A stretch of 64,000 bases of DNA from Malurus cyaneus samueli (lineage: Eukaryota > Chordata > Aves > Passeriformes > Maluridae): positions 14,308,669-14,372,668 of the forward strand of contig CM019227.1 in the NCBI GenBank assembly GCA_009741485.1, in the 5' to 3' direction. Under the pieces are notes generated by a model. It had not been told where the DNA came from, ran no database searches, and saw nothing but the letters and a program-made list of their open reading frames with translations. Shown one piece after another: positions 1-14,000 of the stretch (position 1 is the first letter of the stretch; each line of letters begins with the position of its first letter). A program made the position numbers and the translations under genes.

Positions 1-3000
1 ACACTTGCAAGCCTTTCATCCTTTATCTAAAACTGGTGAAAACCTGCCTCTGTTACATTTCCTCTATTCTGATTATCCATGGCTTTTTGGAGGCATTTCA
101 TGCTCCCTCCCTTGATCCTTCAGAACAAGCACTGCAGTGGACAGGCAGATAAATGGAAAAAGGTTACAAAGGGAAATCCCTGACACAGAAAAGTCAATAA
201 AGGTCAACAAGCAGATGTTAGCCTGACACAGCATCAAGAGCTGTGTCTTTATACACATACATGTCATGGATCATCTCCTGCTGGTTGGGGATAGTGCTGG
301 AACCACAAATTACAGCAATTTTGGGTTGATACTCCGACTACTACACAGGCATTTGGACAGAATATTATCTCCTGGGAGGACAGGCTAAATCACCTTTGCA
401 AGAAAACCAAGTACCTAGGGTTTGGAATGGATCTTAATCAATTATGACTTTAACAGTACTTCACATCACACATTTCAGAATTACTTCTTCATGTTTTTTT
501 ATCACATTGGCCAATTACCCACTTTCTGGTATCATTAATGAATTAATTCCAAATTCCAATGACCAAGGAAGCACCTTCTGTAGCGATGCAGACTGCAGGT
601 GTCAGAGTACACTGCACAATCCCTCTTCTGAACATAATTCCTTCCCAAGACAAACGAAGTCCCCTCTCAGCCTTGGTCTGACAAAACCCTGCTGTGGCTG
701 CATCCATTGGTGGAATTGCACGGCCTGCTTTCTCTGCTGAAGAGAAAGCCCAGGAAATTTCTGTTTCCACCTCCAGTCACAGCAGCTGCTGCCTCAGAAA
801 TCAAAGTCTGACTCCTCACAGAGAAAAATATGTGGTTAGAAGAACAACTCAGGACACTGACTGCAGAGTTTTCCCAAAAACTCTGATATGGAAACTGCAT
901 TAAGCTCTTGGTTTTCAAGTACCTGCAAGGTGCCAGCACCCCCAAGGTGACAGGAAGGCTCAGTTGATGCCAATGGTACAATAAATCAGAATATTCCTAC
1001 AGAAAAAGGGTCCCTGGGGGCTACAGGAGCGCTACAGCAAAGCCACCTTGGACTCTCATGCTTTGCACAACCCCACAGCATTCTGTTGTAATTACGACCT
1101 TTCTGTGAAGCCCAGTGACATTTGAAGCCCACCTCTTTTCTCAGACAGCTACTCCTGCAGCACTAGGAAATGGTCAGAGCCCCTCATTTCTGAGAATGCA
1201 CGGGATGTTAGAGAAAAGAGGAACTGCCCTCGGTTCAGCCCTGCCCTGTACTGCATTTTCCAAACCATTACTGCAGGGGTTTGCTTGCTCACACCCTTAG
1301 CCCCATCTGCTTCCACCTTGGGGAGGATGCTCAGCACTGGCTTTTTTGGTGGCTTGTTTTGTTTTTTTTTACTTCTCAGGAAGAACTTTTTGGAAAACAA
1401 ATCAACTCTAAGCTAACGAGGCAGAGTTCTTTGATGGTGGGGACACAGGAACTCCCCAATGCTTTCCTTGTTTCCCATAATAATTACCTGGATCACAGTC
1501 ACTGTACTTTTCCCAAGTTAATTAATAGTATTCTCCTAAACCATAATATCTGGTAATTGCTGTATGGCCACTGAATTGCATAAACTTTTAAAATCTTGTA
1601 TCACACTGAGGAAAGGCCGTGCCTGTGAAGCCACAATTAACAGTGAGGGGTAAAAGTAAAATAAGACAACATTTGGCCATTACAAACCTGACTCTCAGGG
1701 GAGGCTCATCGCATTCCAGGAACCTTTGGGGGCCATGATCTGAGGGGAATTCAAACATTTCTACATGGTTTTGATCCTCTGCTCACTTATGAAAAGAAAT
1801 CAACCTGGCTTGAAATAAACAGCTGTGAAATTGTTTGCTAACCATATACATTTAAGCACACAGTCAGACACAGTAGATGTTGACCATCAACACTTAAGTT
1901 CAAAAGCCAACATTAAATTCAGACTTTAAAATACCACTCAACAACGTGTTTGCATAGAAACTCTCCAGAAAATTATGAGTTACAGAACCGCAACAGCAGC
2001 AGTTCAGATGCAGCTATGCAACAATGTGCTTTTATGCTTCTAATACTGTATTTTTCTCTGTTTGGACAAGTGAATGATTATTATTTTGATTGGCAGGATG
2101 GTAGGCTTCTGCAAGTCTGAGAAAACAACCTCCCTAAACGCATGGCAATGAGTGTTAAATTCAGCTGGCCCAGGAAAAACGACATCTGCTTCAGCTTTGA
2201 GACTTGGCTTACAGGAAGGTTCCCACTTTTTGTGTCAAATATCAGATTCTATCTTCACATTTTATTTTTACCAATGCCAGTATCAAAACAATTAAAATAG
2301 CTTTTAAGGTACAACATGGGAAATGTCAAGATGATTCCTTTTATTCTTTACAGAAGCACAAAGTACCAGGCTCAGCTAGAATCCTAAATACTTGGATTTG
2401 CCTGATGTATCTTGACATCCATATCACCTTTATTTGCTCAGATTCAACCATGGAATCAAACTTCCTATCTCCTCCCAAATAAATTTCTGAAAAAGAAGAT
2501 TTCCAGTTAACTGCAAAGATCTTTATAAGAACTGTCTGGACCCCTCTGATGTCAATAAGGGAAAGTGATTCATCAAAAAAGGATGGTTTGTCCAGCAGAA
2601 CTAAAAATTCTGTGCTGCAGTTTGAGTTGGCAGAACATGTAGGAAAGACACAAGGAGCAAGCCTGAACCTGGCTCCAGGAGCCACAGAACAGCAGAACAC
2701 GTTAATTAAAGTATTTATGGACATTATTTGTGGGGAGGTGATGAACTCGCCTTGATTTTTACAATGCCTGAGATTTCTTATTTATGATTTTTTTTATTTT
2801 TATTTTTTTATTCTCCCTCCCCATCTTTTGTTGAGGGAAAAGCTTGCTGGCAAATCTACATATCTTTAAAGAGGAGGAGGGAAGGCTCTTTGTGACACTC
2901 TCTCTCTCTCTCACGCGATCAAACCTAATTTCCTTCTCAATTTGCTGAGCCACTATCTCCAGTAATTGCAATTGGACTGTCAAAACTGTTGGCATCTTGA

Positions 3001-6000
3001 AATAATGGAACACTACCTAGTATCAATCTCATTTCACAGTCCTGACAGAAAGCATGATTTCCCTTTGTCTGTCCCATTTGCAGTAACAAACTGCATGATT
3101 TCCATTTGCACTAATAATTTCAACACACACAGTTGGCTGACCAGCATTTCAGAATTACTCCTTTATTCTTACATTGATATAAATGTTATTTAATATCTGA
3201 AAAAGTACTTAAGGTCCTCCAACACTTCTATTTTGCTTTTAAAATAAAAGACCAGAAAGGAGTTTATTTCATTGGCCTGGATCAATATTGAAAAATAATT
3301 GCTGAAAGGTGAAGGAACCAAGTTTTATCCTGTGTTGGATAAAACCCAAATGAAACAAGTTGAGAATAACAAATTCTTTCATTTTGCACATAACTAGTTT
3401 TGGTTCCAAACAGCCAAGATTTATTTTCTGAACATTTTAGATGGCAATGTCTTTTCAGTCTTTTCACATATGATCTCAAATATCCATTTTGGAGATATTT
3501 CCCTATTGCCCACATGCCAAAAACTTTTGGTCTTTCGCATTTAAATCTCACTGTTTCAAAAAAAGAGAGGCTTCACATTTCAAATGAGAAGAAAATGTTA
3601 GGTCATATCAATCAATGTAACATTTGGAAAGAATATTTTTTTAAGTGGGTTATGACTGATTTATCCAAGAAGAAAACTCCAGAGAAAGGCTATGAATTCA
3701 AAGTCACCTTTAACTGTTCTCAGTGGAGCCTCTTTCCCTCTTCTCTCCCTTCCAGCTCCCAGACTTTTTGGGGTCCATTTCAGCTTGATCCAGTCTGTCA
3801 ACATCTTTTACTGGACATCCAAAAATGTGCACAGCATCACAAATCTGAGTTTAAAATTGTCAGATAAAGGGAAATGTTTGTATTGCATGGCCTACTCCCT
3901 TCTAACTCCATGGTGTAGTCCACCTCTGACTACCAGAGAACACTTTTCTCCTTCCACTGAAAAGAAATTGTTATAGTGCTTTAAAATTTTGTCTTCAGAC
4001 CAAAATATGTATTCCAAGCACTACTTTATTCTCCTATACTCATCAACTCCTTGAAGCCAATTTTTTCCAGTTAGCTGTTTTACTACAGCAGGTAGACTAC
4101 GTCCTAAAGAAGAAGATGTGCAATAAATGGAATTTTAAAGCATGAGTGGAATATCAGATTCCTTTTCATCCACCTGTTGCATAAAACATGGGAATTGATC
4201 ATTAATTAAGAAAACATGTCCTTATTTCCCATTAAAAAAAAAAAATCAGAAATATCTGACAGCAGTTTCTTTTTTGACTGAGCAAATGTTGGTTTTAATG
4301 CATATATTACACCAGATAACCATACCATCTGTAATTGGGGGAAAAAAAAGAAATTTTGAATGACCTATGAGACCCTTTTGTTAGCATTAAGACCATTTCC
4401 TCCTGAAAGGAACCAGTTTCCACTATATCACGTTATTCCCCTTTGTTACAATAACTGTCACAGCAGTCCCCTAAGCCTGACTTCTGAGGGATTTACAGGC
4501 AACACCCCCTGACTCCTTACCGAGCTAAAAACGTTGGTGTGATCAAAACCACCTAATCAGGTTGCTGCTCTGACCCTGCCTGCTCCTCTTGGAAATGCCA
4601 CGGCTGCTGCAGCGTGTGACACAGAAAGAGCTGAGAAAAATGCAGACCCTGCTGCACTCTGAATAATCACACAGAGCTCATGGACTGGAGTCAACCTGAG
4701 AGACCTTGTGAGTGCAAAATGCCCACCAGAGTTAGAAATAGGCATCACCCCATTTGAAGCACTGCAAGTACAAGGAAACCCCACTGCTCTCCGTTTTAAC
4801 GGCTGCATGAATCAATAGGAATAACTCTGGCATTGGTTTGGTTCCTTCTCCGAGCACGAAATGCTGCTAAACCCTGATTGTCCAGCAGTATTTTTCATTA
4901 CCTCCAATGGACAAAATTATCCTTCTCCTTTTGCCAAGCTTAGGAGAATTTCATGGGAATTCACACTTGCCCCGTTCCCAGTTTGACCAGCACATTGCTG
5001 ACACATCCACCACCTCCAGCAAACGCTGTTCTCCCTTTTTCACACCCCCATGGCTGAACCCCCAAAACTGCATGGAGCAGCACATCTTGGGAGGAAAGCT
5101 GGGGGATATTTGGAAACATTGGGCTGTCCCTGAAAAGCCACTGCACTAGTTCAGGGTTTTTTTCAGAGCAGGAACATCTTTTTGGTCTCCCTTTGCATGC
5201 CATGCACTGCAGCTGCCGGGGGTCTGGGTATCCCTCAGCTGGACCAGACTGATGTGTCCTGGCATTACTGGTGTCTCTGTGACACGGTTTCAGGGCTGGT
5301 AAAATGCAATATGGTAAAATAAAATAGGGATTTTTGCACATGCCCCATTTGGCCTGAGCTCACTACTCCAGCTTTTGGGTTTAAGAACCCAATTTCTGAG
5401 GGGGCCCTGTGGGTCTGGCAATGCTTTAGTGTTCCCCAGGTCAGAATGTAGATTAAATGCAGCTGCACAACACATTTAATTTGTTTTTTTCTTCCCTCTA
5501 TACACACAGTGCTTCCAGTGCCTGTGCCAAGAAGCAAGATGGAATTATAGCCCACCCCAGAACCAAATACTGAAAATCTGCATATCAGATCTTCCCATCT
5601 CTCAGCCTGATCTCTATTACAGACACAGGGACCTCAGGGAAAATATGCTAGTTCTCTGTGTTCACTTCTCCACCTGTAGAATTAATATTACGGTATCTTC
5701 TTGTTTTTCTTAATATGTTTTAATGTTTAAATTACAAAATTTAGCCTTGAAATTAATTCTAACCTGTGACTTTATAAGTCATATGAAATATGAGAATTAG
5801 AACAAAACTTACTCGAGGCAAACAAAGCAAAGAAGGGAATAAGCCCTACTCTGACATTTATAAAATTTTAGTAGACACATTATGCTGTCTCTGCTTTTGA
5901 TTGGCAAATTGTTTATGTTCCTTTTGATCAATCTCTGCTGAAGCCAACACGAACATTTTTTCCCTATTCCATGTGTGCAATTCTGGTGGAATGTCCTCTC

Positions 6001-7353
6001 TCAGAAAGGACAAATTCACCTCCATTCATCTACAATTCATCGAGAATTCAACATGGGAAATTTCCATAAGTGCAAAATGAATCTGTTTGACCTTAAAGTC
6101 CCTTGCACAATAACTTTTGAATCTGAAGATACAGGATTAGGACATAGCTGGGAAAGAAAATCTCACTCCACATCACCTCTGACAGTTAAGGTAAGCTAGA
6201 TATTTTGAATATGTTTTTGTGCTAATTATTCATATATATATAATAATATATATATATAATAATTATAATACATACACACTCATACTGTATTTGCAAGGGA
6301 AACTTCTGTGCGGACACAGTTTTCATTTTGGTGACTAATCTTACAAGGAATCTTGGAAAATATCTTCGGACAAAAAAAGCAAAAGTCCAAAACAAGCATC
6401 CAACAGTAAAATCAGATAAAAACTTTGGTTCTATTTCACCACACTCATCTCAAATCAAAGCCTTGAAAATGAATCATGGAGTAAGACTGACCTGTCTGCT
6501 GCATCATTGGTGCTGCTGGACTGAGGTTAAAAGTGTTTGGGGATTGTCAGCCCCAGGGTGAATATCTGTGTGATTTGGACAGTTCCCCTGGTCTTTGTCT
6601 TGTTTACTTTCCTCACCTGAAAAAGGAACATGAAAAAGGCTCCTCAGCAAAAGGAGTCAAATAATACAACTCAGCAAAACATTACATGAGCAACAGATGC
6701 ACAAACCCAGCAAATGAAGGTGTTGCTGACCCTAATAATTTAGGGGAAATATTAACAAAATACTTGCTATAACAACCTACAGAGCTAGCTTTCAAAATGC
6801 TTGATAATGACTGTAAATCAATACTTATTTTAGCTGTTACGATGCCACACAGAACGAGATCTGTAACTGTTAAAATAATTTGCCTTCTTTTTGGCAAACA
6901 AAGATTTTTTTCCTTTGCAGCAGCAGAAGGGAACCTCTGGAGTGATCACTGAGTGTCCAGCTGTGCATCCACTGCCACTGCACCTCCCAGCTCGAGTGTT
7001 TGACCACAACACCTTCTGTCAGAAACAGCATTTTGGTTATGCCTATATTACATAAAATTTAATTATACCTGCGAGCATGAAACTATGAAAAATGAAAAAT
7101 AGCCCTGGCTTTATGACTGAGGGATGATGAACATGAAAATCTGCATCAAAGAGCTCTGTGTGCCCCTGGCCAAGCAGGGCTGTGACACAGGGAGGGTGAC
7201 AGAGCTCCAGCCAAACACCTGATGGGACAATTACACCCTCACAGGGTCTTTCTCTCTAATCTCATCCAGGGAGAGGTGGGCACACATTTCCTGCTGTAAC
7301 AGTGAAACGTTCTCTCCTGCTTTCCCTCCTTTCTTGCATGACAGCACCATCTG
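1..7353. other. AT-rich noncoding stretch, no gene recognised
   Basis: Mostly unique AT-rich DNA with stops in every frame at close spacing. Small features are a T-rich run at 2788-2810, a short (CT)n tract near 2897-2912, and two copies of a GCATGATTTCC motif at 3052 and 3093. The frame at 3394-3867 stays open for 158 codons but resembles no protein family I know. I saw no splice-flanked exon, RNA gene or transposable element that I could name. Confidence 0.6.
6231..6270. repeat. (TA)n / TAA-rich simple repeat
   Basis: A 40-bp run of alternating TA with interspersed TAA triplets. It is a low-complexity microsatellite with no sign of coding or transposon origin. Confidence 0.85.
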
Positions 7354-7356
7354 TTT

Positions 7357-7512
7357 ATAAATACATCACCGGGGTGACAGTGCTCTGATGATGTACTAAT
7401 ATAATACATCATCAAAGTGCCATCAGTGATGATCTAATGATGTATTAGAAAGCTGTTTATCAAAACCCTGTTGCTCTGATGATGTATGGGCGCAATACAT
7501 CACCGGAATGTC
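7357..7512. repeat. Cluster of GATGATGTA direct and inverted repeats
   Basis: The 15-mer TGCTCTGATGATGTA occurs at 7381-7395 and again at 7472-7486. AATACATCACCGG occurs at 7360-7372 and 7494-7506. Perfect short inverted repeats follow from the same motif: TGATGATGTA at 7386-7395 pairs with TACATCATCA at 7405-7414, and TGATGTAT at 7480-7487 pairs with ATACATCA at 7495-7502. A smaller hairpin lies at 7433-7449. The arrangement looks like local duplication of a palindromic sequence. No known element with these ends came to mind, so the origin is open. Confidence 0.6.
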
Positions 7513-10500
7513 GTGCACTGTGCTGATATAGACCTTGTGGGGAAAAATGGGTCCTGGAAGGATTGGGTGAGAGAGAGAGAGAAATGCAGGCAGATAAAAA
7601 AGGATAATGATGGGAATACAGAGTCAAATGTGGAAAAGGGGAAGCTTCAAAGGTGGGGGGAAATGGACACAGGGTTTCTAATGAAATGGGATTCATCAGC
7701 TGCAGAGATACAAATCTGGTCAAGTTATAAGAGGAACAGAATGAAAAAGAGAACCAAAAAAAAGCCAGATTATTAAAATCTGTTTCACAGCTCAAATCTT
7801 AATTCTCTTTCACCCTTTGCTCTAATTAATTTCTGCAAGTAGGCTCAGAAAATAAACAGATGTGTTTAGGGCATGAGACAGAATAACAGCAATTGACCCA
7901 GAAATCCCCATTTGGGAGCTTTGTACCTCCCAAAGCTAGTTTTAAGAGACTTAAGTTAAAAGAGTCTTCATAGTTGTTTTTTTGTTTTGTTTTTGTTGTG
8001 TTTTCAGTTTTGGTTTCTGTTTGTTTTGTTTCTTTGCTTTGGATTTTTTTTGTTTTGTTTTGTTTTTCTTTTTTCTTTCCCCCACCTGATCCTGCATTTC
8101 CCACTGCATTCTCCTAATGCTGCACCTCACATTTGTGACCAAAACAGCATTGGTAAGACATGAACCAGTAAAACAGAGGGGCTGAAGACACCACCATAAA
8201 GTGCCACTCAAAGCTCACTGCCCCTCCCTTCAGTTTATCACAGAGCATGAGGTTAATCACAGAATAAATGGTTTATAATTTAATTAATCAATGCAAAACA
8301 ATTTTCCTTCCCCCCCACCTCTCCTTCAAATGACTCAGTGGATTTGCCTTGATTTTTGAATGGGCCTCCTTAAAAAGATGACCCATATCAGAAATAACTC
8401 TTAAATGCTGTCTGAGAAAATAAACAACATGAAGTATGAAGAACGCAATGGCTGCTCCAGCTGAGAAGTTCCCACACCTTTGCACTTAAACAATGTCAAA
8501 TTTCTTGAGATTGTTTAGTTTGGATTTTTTTTTTTTTATGAAGGATATTTTTCTTGCAGATAGGCAGGAGGCAGCTGGGTTTGTTTTGCTGGTACAAAGT
8601 GGGTCTCATAAATTTTCAACAGCCATCGTAGTAACAAGCTCATTTTAGTTTTTTCTAACCTCATTATTATGCATTTCAGAGGTTCTTCACAGACTCAAAG
8701 CATTCTTCAACCAGTGGAGGAAAAGTGTCTTTAAGTGACCTCCAGTGGAAAAAATGACCAGGAAAGTGTAACTCAGAGCCCCATTTGGGCAAGTCCAGGC
8801 CACATGGCAAGGCTGGGAGGTGCAGGACAGAGTGATGCTCCTTCCACAGGACAGCCAGGGCTTTTTCTGTGCTGGGATGATACAAAACTCAAGGCCAATT
8901 GTATGTACACAAACCTCTCAGAGTGTTACATTATCAGTGTGTTCCAAAGAAAAGATATACCAAGATTTTTCTGTGTTAAACAAAAGCAAAGAAGATTTTT
9001 CAACAGATTTTGTCACTTTCTGTTCGTGCACTCACTCGCAAAAGAGAGCCTTTCCTGACTCTGTCACTCAAAATTACCTCTTCTTCCTCCAAGCAAATTA
9101 TTCTCTCTCCACAGACTGCTTAGTTACAAAGTGCAAGTAAATGACACAATTCTCTCTGCGATGTGTTTGTATAGAACAAGTCATTTAGCACGGGTATATT
9201 TGGAGTTCTTTGTGTGACAGTAAACACAGAGATCATGCAATCAGGAAAAGAAAGGAAAAAATCACCAGATCTTATGTACCCAACATGTATTTTTACAACC
9301 AAGTATGCAATGCTAACTTTGCTCACAAGTCACTCTGTATCACAAAAAGTCTCTTGCTTCAGGCTCAAGTTTCCCAGAGTGCTGTAGGCACTTGAGAGAG
9401 CCTGATTTTCTGAGGCAAAGTCTCAGTCCAATATCCCTTCCACATCTTGGACCTGAGTATTTGGACATCAAAACCAGAATATTGAATATGAAAACTCAGG
9501 CCTTGCTGCTCAGAGAAAGGGAACTCAAATACATTGTGAGCTTTGGAAAGCTGAAATGCAAGAACACGCCCTCAAATGTAAAAATTAAGTAATGAAAATC
9601 TTTATCAGGATTTAATGAAGGTGTGTGATCAAGTCTACTTCCAATTGCTCCATGTATCAGTGACAGAACAACCCTTAGTGTGCAGGAGCCTAGAGAAAGG
9701 TAGTATCTTCTATTAGTTCACCTGATTTAAGGAAAAAAAAAGAAGAAAAGCTTTAAATTTCTGGCCCTCCCCAAGAAGTTTTTAATATATCAGATAGCTA
9801 CAATTTCAAATGTGAATTCTGCCATTCTACAGTCTGTACTCTTGCGCAGACTGACCCAGCCACAGGAGTTATCTGGAGAGGCCTGGACTGCTGGACTTTG
9901 ATGCTACAAAGAGGGTTTGGTTTTCATGCTTGATGCCTGTGAAAAAATTTCCCAAGAGAGACAGGAACATTTGTTTCAGTTTCACTTAAAGGTGCCAGTC
10001 TGAGACTTTGGGGCCATCACAATTCATAGGAATACTCTCACTCCCGTGGCTGCCGACCCTAAAGAAGTCTTTAAATGTCGTGGAAGCAAGAATTGTACAG
10101 AACTTTACTCCAAGGGCAGCAAAAGAACAATTACCTGCATGGAATGATTTGTGTGATCTGCTGGAGGCCACTGAGCAGCTCTGAGCTAAACTGGAAGACA
10201 GAGAACTAAGCCAGGTGCAATAACAATCTTGTTAGGACTCACACTTTTCTCACAGCGATTTTCACCTAGGGCCACTGCAAAGATGAAGAGCGTGCTCACT
10301 TTCAAGGGAGGAAGTAGGTGTTTCTTGATTTAACTTCTTGGTTCTTTGACAGAATGTTTGATTTAAGAGATGTTTTGAAGAGGATGATTTCCAGCAACAC
10401 AGACAGATTTGAAGGTTGGAGGGGAACTCCTAAAGAGTTATGGCAACTTGCCCAGAGAAAATATCAGTCACCCAAAGAGATGTCACGCTGCCTTTTCCTG

Positions 10501-10860
10501 TCAGTGTCACCTGCTGTAACAGGATCCTGTGCATTATCTTTCAAGTGCTGGGACTGAAGCATTAACAGTAGATATCTTAGCAAATAGGTACAGAGGCAGT
10601 TATCAAACCTGGGCCTCAGGAATTTCCATCTGCCATGCGATGCCCAGCCTGAAAATCTGAACATTGTGCAGCCAAAATGTTTCAATACAACAGCCACAAA
10701 CAGAATTGTGTGGATTTTCTATTTTAGAGCTCCTCCTGAATAGACACAGCAAGAGAAAAGCCTCAGACACTGCTCAGCACCAGACCTGTGCCACTGTGCC
10801 CTTAGAGCCCTGGAGAATTCAGTACCACAACACCCAGCTGGCTGGGAGGCTCTGGGGCTG
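7513..10860. other. Noncoding stretch, no gene recognised
   Basis: AT-rich unique DNA apart from a T/G-rich simple repeat (7973-8092, listed separately) and a run of 13 T near 8525-8537. The open frames around 8735-9140 overlap one another in different frames and carry no recognisable domain. No exon or RNA gene could be supported. Confidence 0.55.
7973..8092 (+). repeat. T-rich (TTTTG)n-like simple repeat
   Basis: About 120 bp of T runs separated by single G residues on the plus strand, with motifs TTTTG and TTTG. It ends in a C run. The minus strand therefore reads as A/C-rich, and the lysine-rich frame seen there is a by-product of the repeat. Confidence 0.85.
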
Positions 10861-11093
10861 GGGAATGGGATCCATGGGATGGGAGCCATGGGATAGGATC
10901 CATGTGAGCCATGGGAGGGGAGCCATGGGATCCATGAGATGGGATCCATGGGATGGGACGGGACGGGATCCATGGGATGGGATGGGATCTGTGAGATGGT
11001 ACGGGATCCATGGGATGGGACGGGATCCATGGGATCCATAGGATGGGATACGATGGGATGGGATCCATGAGACCCATGGGATGGGAGGGGAAC
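10861..11093 (+). repeat. GGGAT / GGATCCATGG minisatellite
   Basis: A degenerate tandem array of roughly 5- to 15-bp units built from GGGAT, GGATCCATGG and GGGAC. Units vary in length and order, so this is an irregular minisatellite and not a clean array. The plus strand is strongly G-rich. Four GGG runs with 2-nt loops at 10950-10967 form a canonical G-quadruplex motif, and three further GGG runs follow at 10974-10986. The frames open through the array, which read as Pro-Ser-His-Gly or Gly-Met-Trp-Asp repeats, exist because the unit lacks stop codons. I do not regard them as genes. Confidence 0.9.
10950..10967 (+). other. Canonical G-quadruplex motif
   Basis: Four runs of GGG at 10950-10952, 10955-10957, 10960-10962 and 10965-10967 are separated by AT, AC and AC. 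Three-tetrad quadruplexes with short loops are known to be among the most stable. Folding in the cell is an inference. Confidence 0.8.
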
Positions 11094-14000
11094 CAGCCCT
11101 GGCAGGGAAATGAACAGCCCAAAACCAGGGGCCAAGCCACCAGCGCTGCACAGCAATGCAAACTGTCAGCACCAACCCATTTTTGCAAGGGCAGCAGCAC
11201 ACTGGCAGGCTCATTACAAGTCAACATCTGCCTGATACTGTAAAACTGAAATTCTGATAGCTGTAAAGCAGGCAGAATCCTTGGAAAGTTGGAACAGTTA
11301 TGTGGCAGACCCTAAAGAGATTTCTGGAATACCAGCAAGGCCAGCATTAACAAAACGAGACTACCAACGCTCCAGCAGTGTGAGCTGCCTGACCACTGAA
11401 CTAAACCGTGCCCAACTTTTTGTCATTAATTACCAAGAGACCACAATTTGAGGAAAGACTGAGGCTTGAGTTAAATAAATGGAAAATAGCCAAGCGGAAG
11501 GCAATGCTTGTAGAACAGCTTTGTAAGGGTTTTTTTTTCCCCTCTTTTAGAAAAATCCAGAGGAATACGACAACTTCACATACAACAGAATCAATGATTT
11601 ACCACCTCATTTCATTTTTAATTTAATGGTTCTGTTCATTCATAAAATAGAAATACTACAAGGTGAAACATGGACTGAAATTTAAACACCTCATTAGAGT
11701 TACATATTATTTTGTCTACCAAATATATTGCTTTGTCAATGAAACATGCTGGTTTATGCGAGATCTCTACCAGGCTGTTACTTTACAGTTATTTGTTTGG
11801 GTTTGTTATTACTGTGCAGTTCCCTGATCTACATGTATATAATTTGGTTTATGTGCAGCACACTCAATGATATTATAATGATTTGTAAGGTATTTGTATT
11901 GATTTCGCTTTGCAAAAAGGTCAAAATTCAATAAATCATAACAAAAAGAGACCGAATGCAATCTTCAGTTTCCTCCATAGAAAAACTTATTGAAAAGAGA
12001 TGGGATCCAAAAAAACCATTTCAGTTTGGCTTGAAAAAATTTGATTGCTGAAAATATTTGATCAATACTTGTCACTTCTGATTTGTCATTTCATAATAGT
12101 TGCAGATAAAATTCATTGTAACACAGAACTGAAGACTACCAAGATAATTAAGTGGATGTATCTAATCCATAAAAGTTCTATAAACAAAATGAATTCTTGA
12201 GTTTCTAACTCTTTGAAGATAGAAATTACAGTTAAAACAAATTTGAATCTAATGAATGCAGAAAACCCTTTGACTTCTGTGAAATTGCTCTTCTTTTGTT
12301 CAAGCTACTTTTTCTTCAAAACTTTTCAGCAACTTCTCACTTAAGCCAGACACCTGGCTGAATTTGAAAGAACGTGGCAAACTGGAATTTTACAGTTAGG
12401 AAAAAAACTCTAATGAACTGTGTCAATAAGCCTCCATTGAATAATAAAAAAAGATCTCTAATAACTCTGCTAAATAATGACCTGGTTTACACAGCTTTTG
12501 CGTGGTGGGGCAGATGCAAGCACTGGAAGAGCAGGAAGCCAAAAGATTCAGAAAAAAAATCCGAAAAATTATAGAAACCCCATGATCTCATAGTTGATTA
12601 AAAATTCCTGTGCTCTCAAGCTGCTCTCAGGATACCCCAAACCCTTCTCTGAAGGGTCAGCAGCCCCTCAGACCAGTCCAAGGGCTGCCTTTCCTGTGCC
12701 AAGTTTATCAGAGTAGCCAGGACAGGATCTGCATTCCTCTGTCCCTGTCCTCCAGGCTTGCCCTGTCCCTTTGGAAAAGCCTTCAAGAACAGCAGGAGCT
12801 TGAACCCCACACCATCAGCAGAATCAGACAGTTCATACACATTATAATGCCTCCCCACTATCTACATAAAAGATTTGTTTAATGGAGAATTGCCAAACTT
12901 TTCAACAGCTTTCTCTAGGCTGCCAGGGAACAGAAATATCAGTAGCTGAAACCCCAAAATATGTTGAGCTAGTTAGGACTGTGCAATAACAAGGTCACGT
13001 TAAATTGGTTTTGCTAGGAGCATTTATTCTACTGAAAAATAATAAAGACAGTATTAGCAACTATAATAAAAGCAATAATAATGGTGACAAGTTCCACCTG
13101 TTCCACTTCTCATAAATTGGAGCTTGTATAAACCTTTCAGAATAAAATTGGATTCTATTTTGTGTCTTTTTCATGAAAGCAATACAATTAGCAGCTAAAT
13201 CAGTAAATGAGAGATAATCAACTATTTTCTTTTTAATACAAAGCCCAGTGTTAGACAGTATTACTGCACTTTGGAACAACACTTTTTGGCACATAAAAAT
13301 CAACACAAATTTAAAGTGCCCTACAAATGAATCTGCATGTTTATGCAGAATGTGTAACCTTCACTGAAAATATATTTAACAGAAACCAATACAGCTCCCT
13401 GACACGGCAGTCATATTACACCTGTAAATCGATGTACCTTCTATTCTGTATAATTTAATAACATCAAACAATGAGATTTTTTTAGCAAAATCAAATTTCA
13501 CCCTTAAGTTGATCTGTTACAAACAAACATTGACCTACCCAGAACACCATCAGGTACTACCACAGACAGCACTGAGCACGTGTTAAAATCTGCTGCTCAG
13601 AGAGAGAAACTGAGCCCTGCCCACGGTAGGTACATGATTCTGATCACTCTGGCACCTTGCTGCAATCCTATACATTATTTTGGGATTCAGATGCCCTTTG
13701 GGTGAGCCATCCCCTGAACTTCCCTAGTAAATGACTTTCCATTCTGCTGGAAATGATACACCTACAAAAGTCCTGTAGCTGAAGTCACCACACAAAGTGA
13801 ACCTAAATTTTTTAAAAAAAATGTTCATTTCTCATGGCCAAAATGCTTTAGTAACAGAGTCCCTTCCAAGGAGAGTAATTGCAAGCATAAAACTTTCAAA
13901 TGAGTAAAGTGAGACATGAGGAACTGAATTAACCTTCCCAACATCTCAATGAGCCTGTATTAAGTTTTGTGCTTTCACTGAATCAGAAACTAAACCAATT

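Noticed and set aside
10664..11227. Pro-Ser-His-Gly and Gly-Met-Trp-Asp repeat proteins on either strand
   Set aside because: Artefacts of the irregular GGGAT minisatellite. The flanking parts of the frames have no recognisable sequence.
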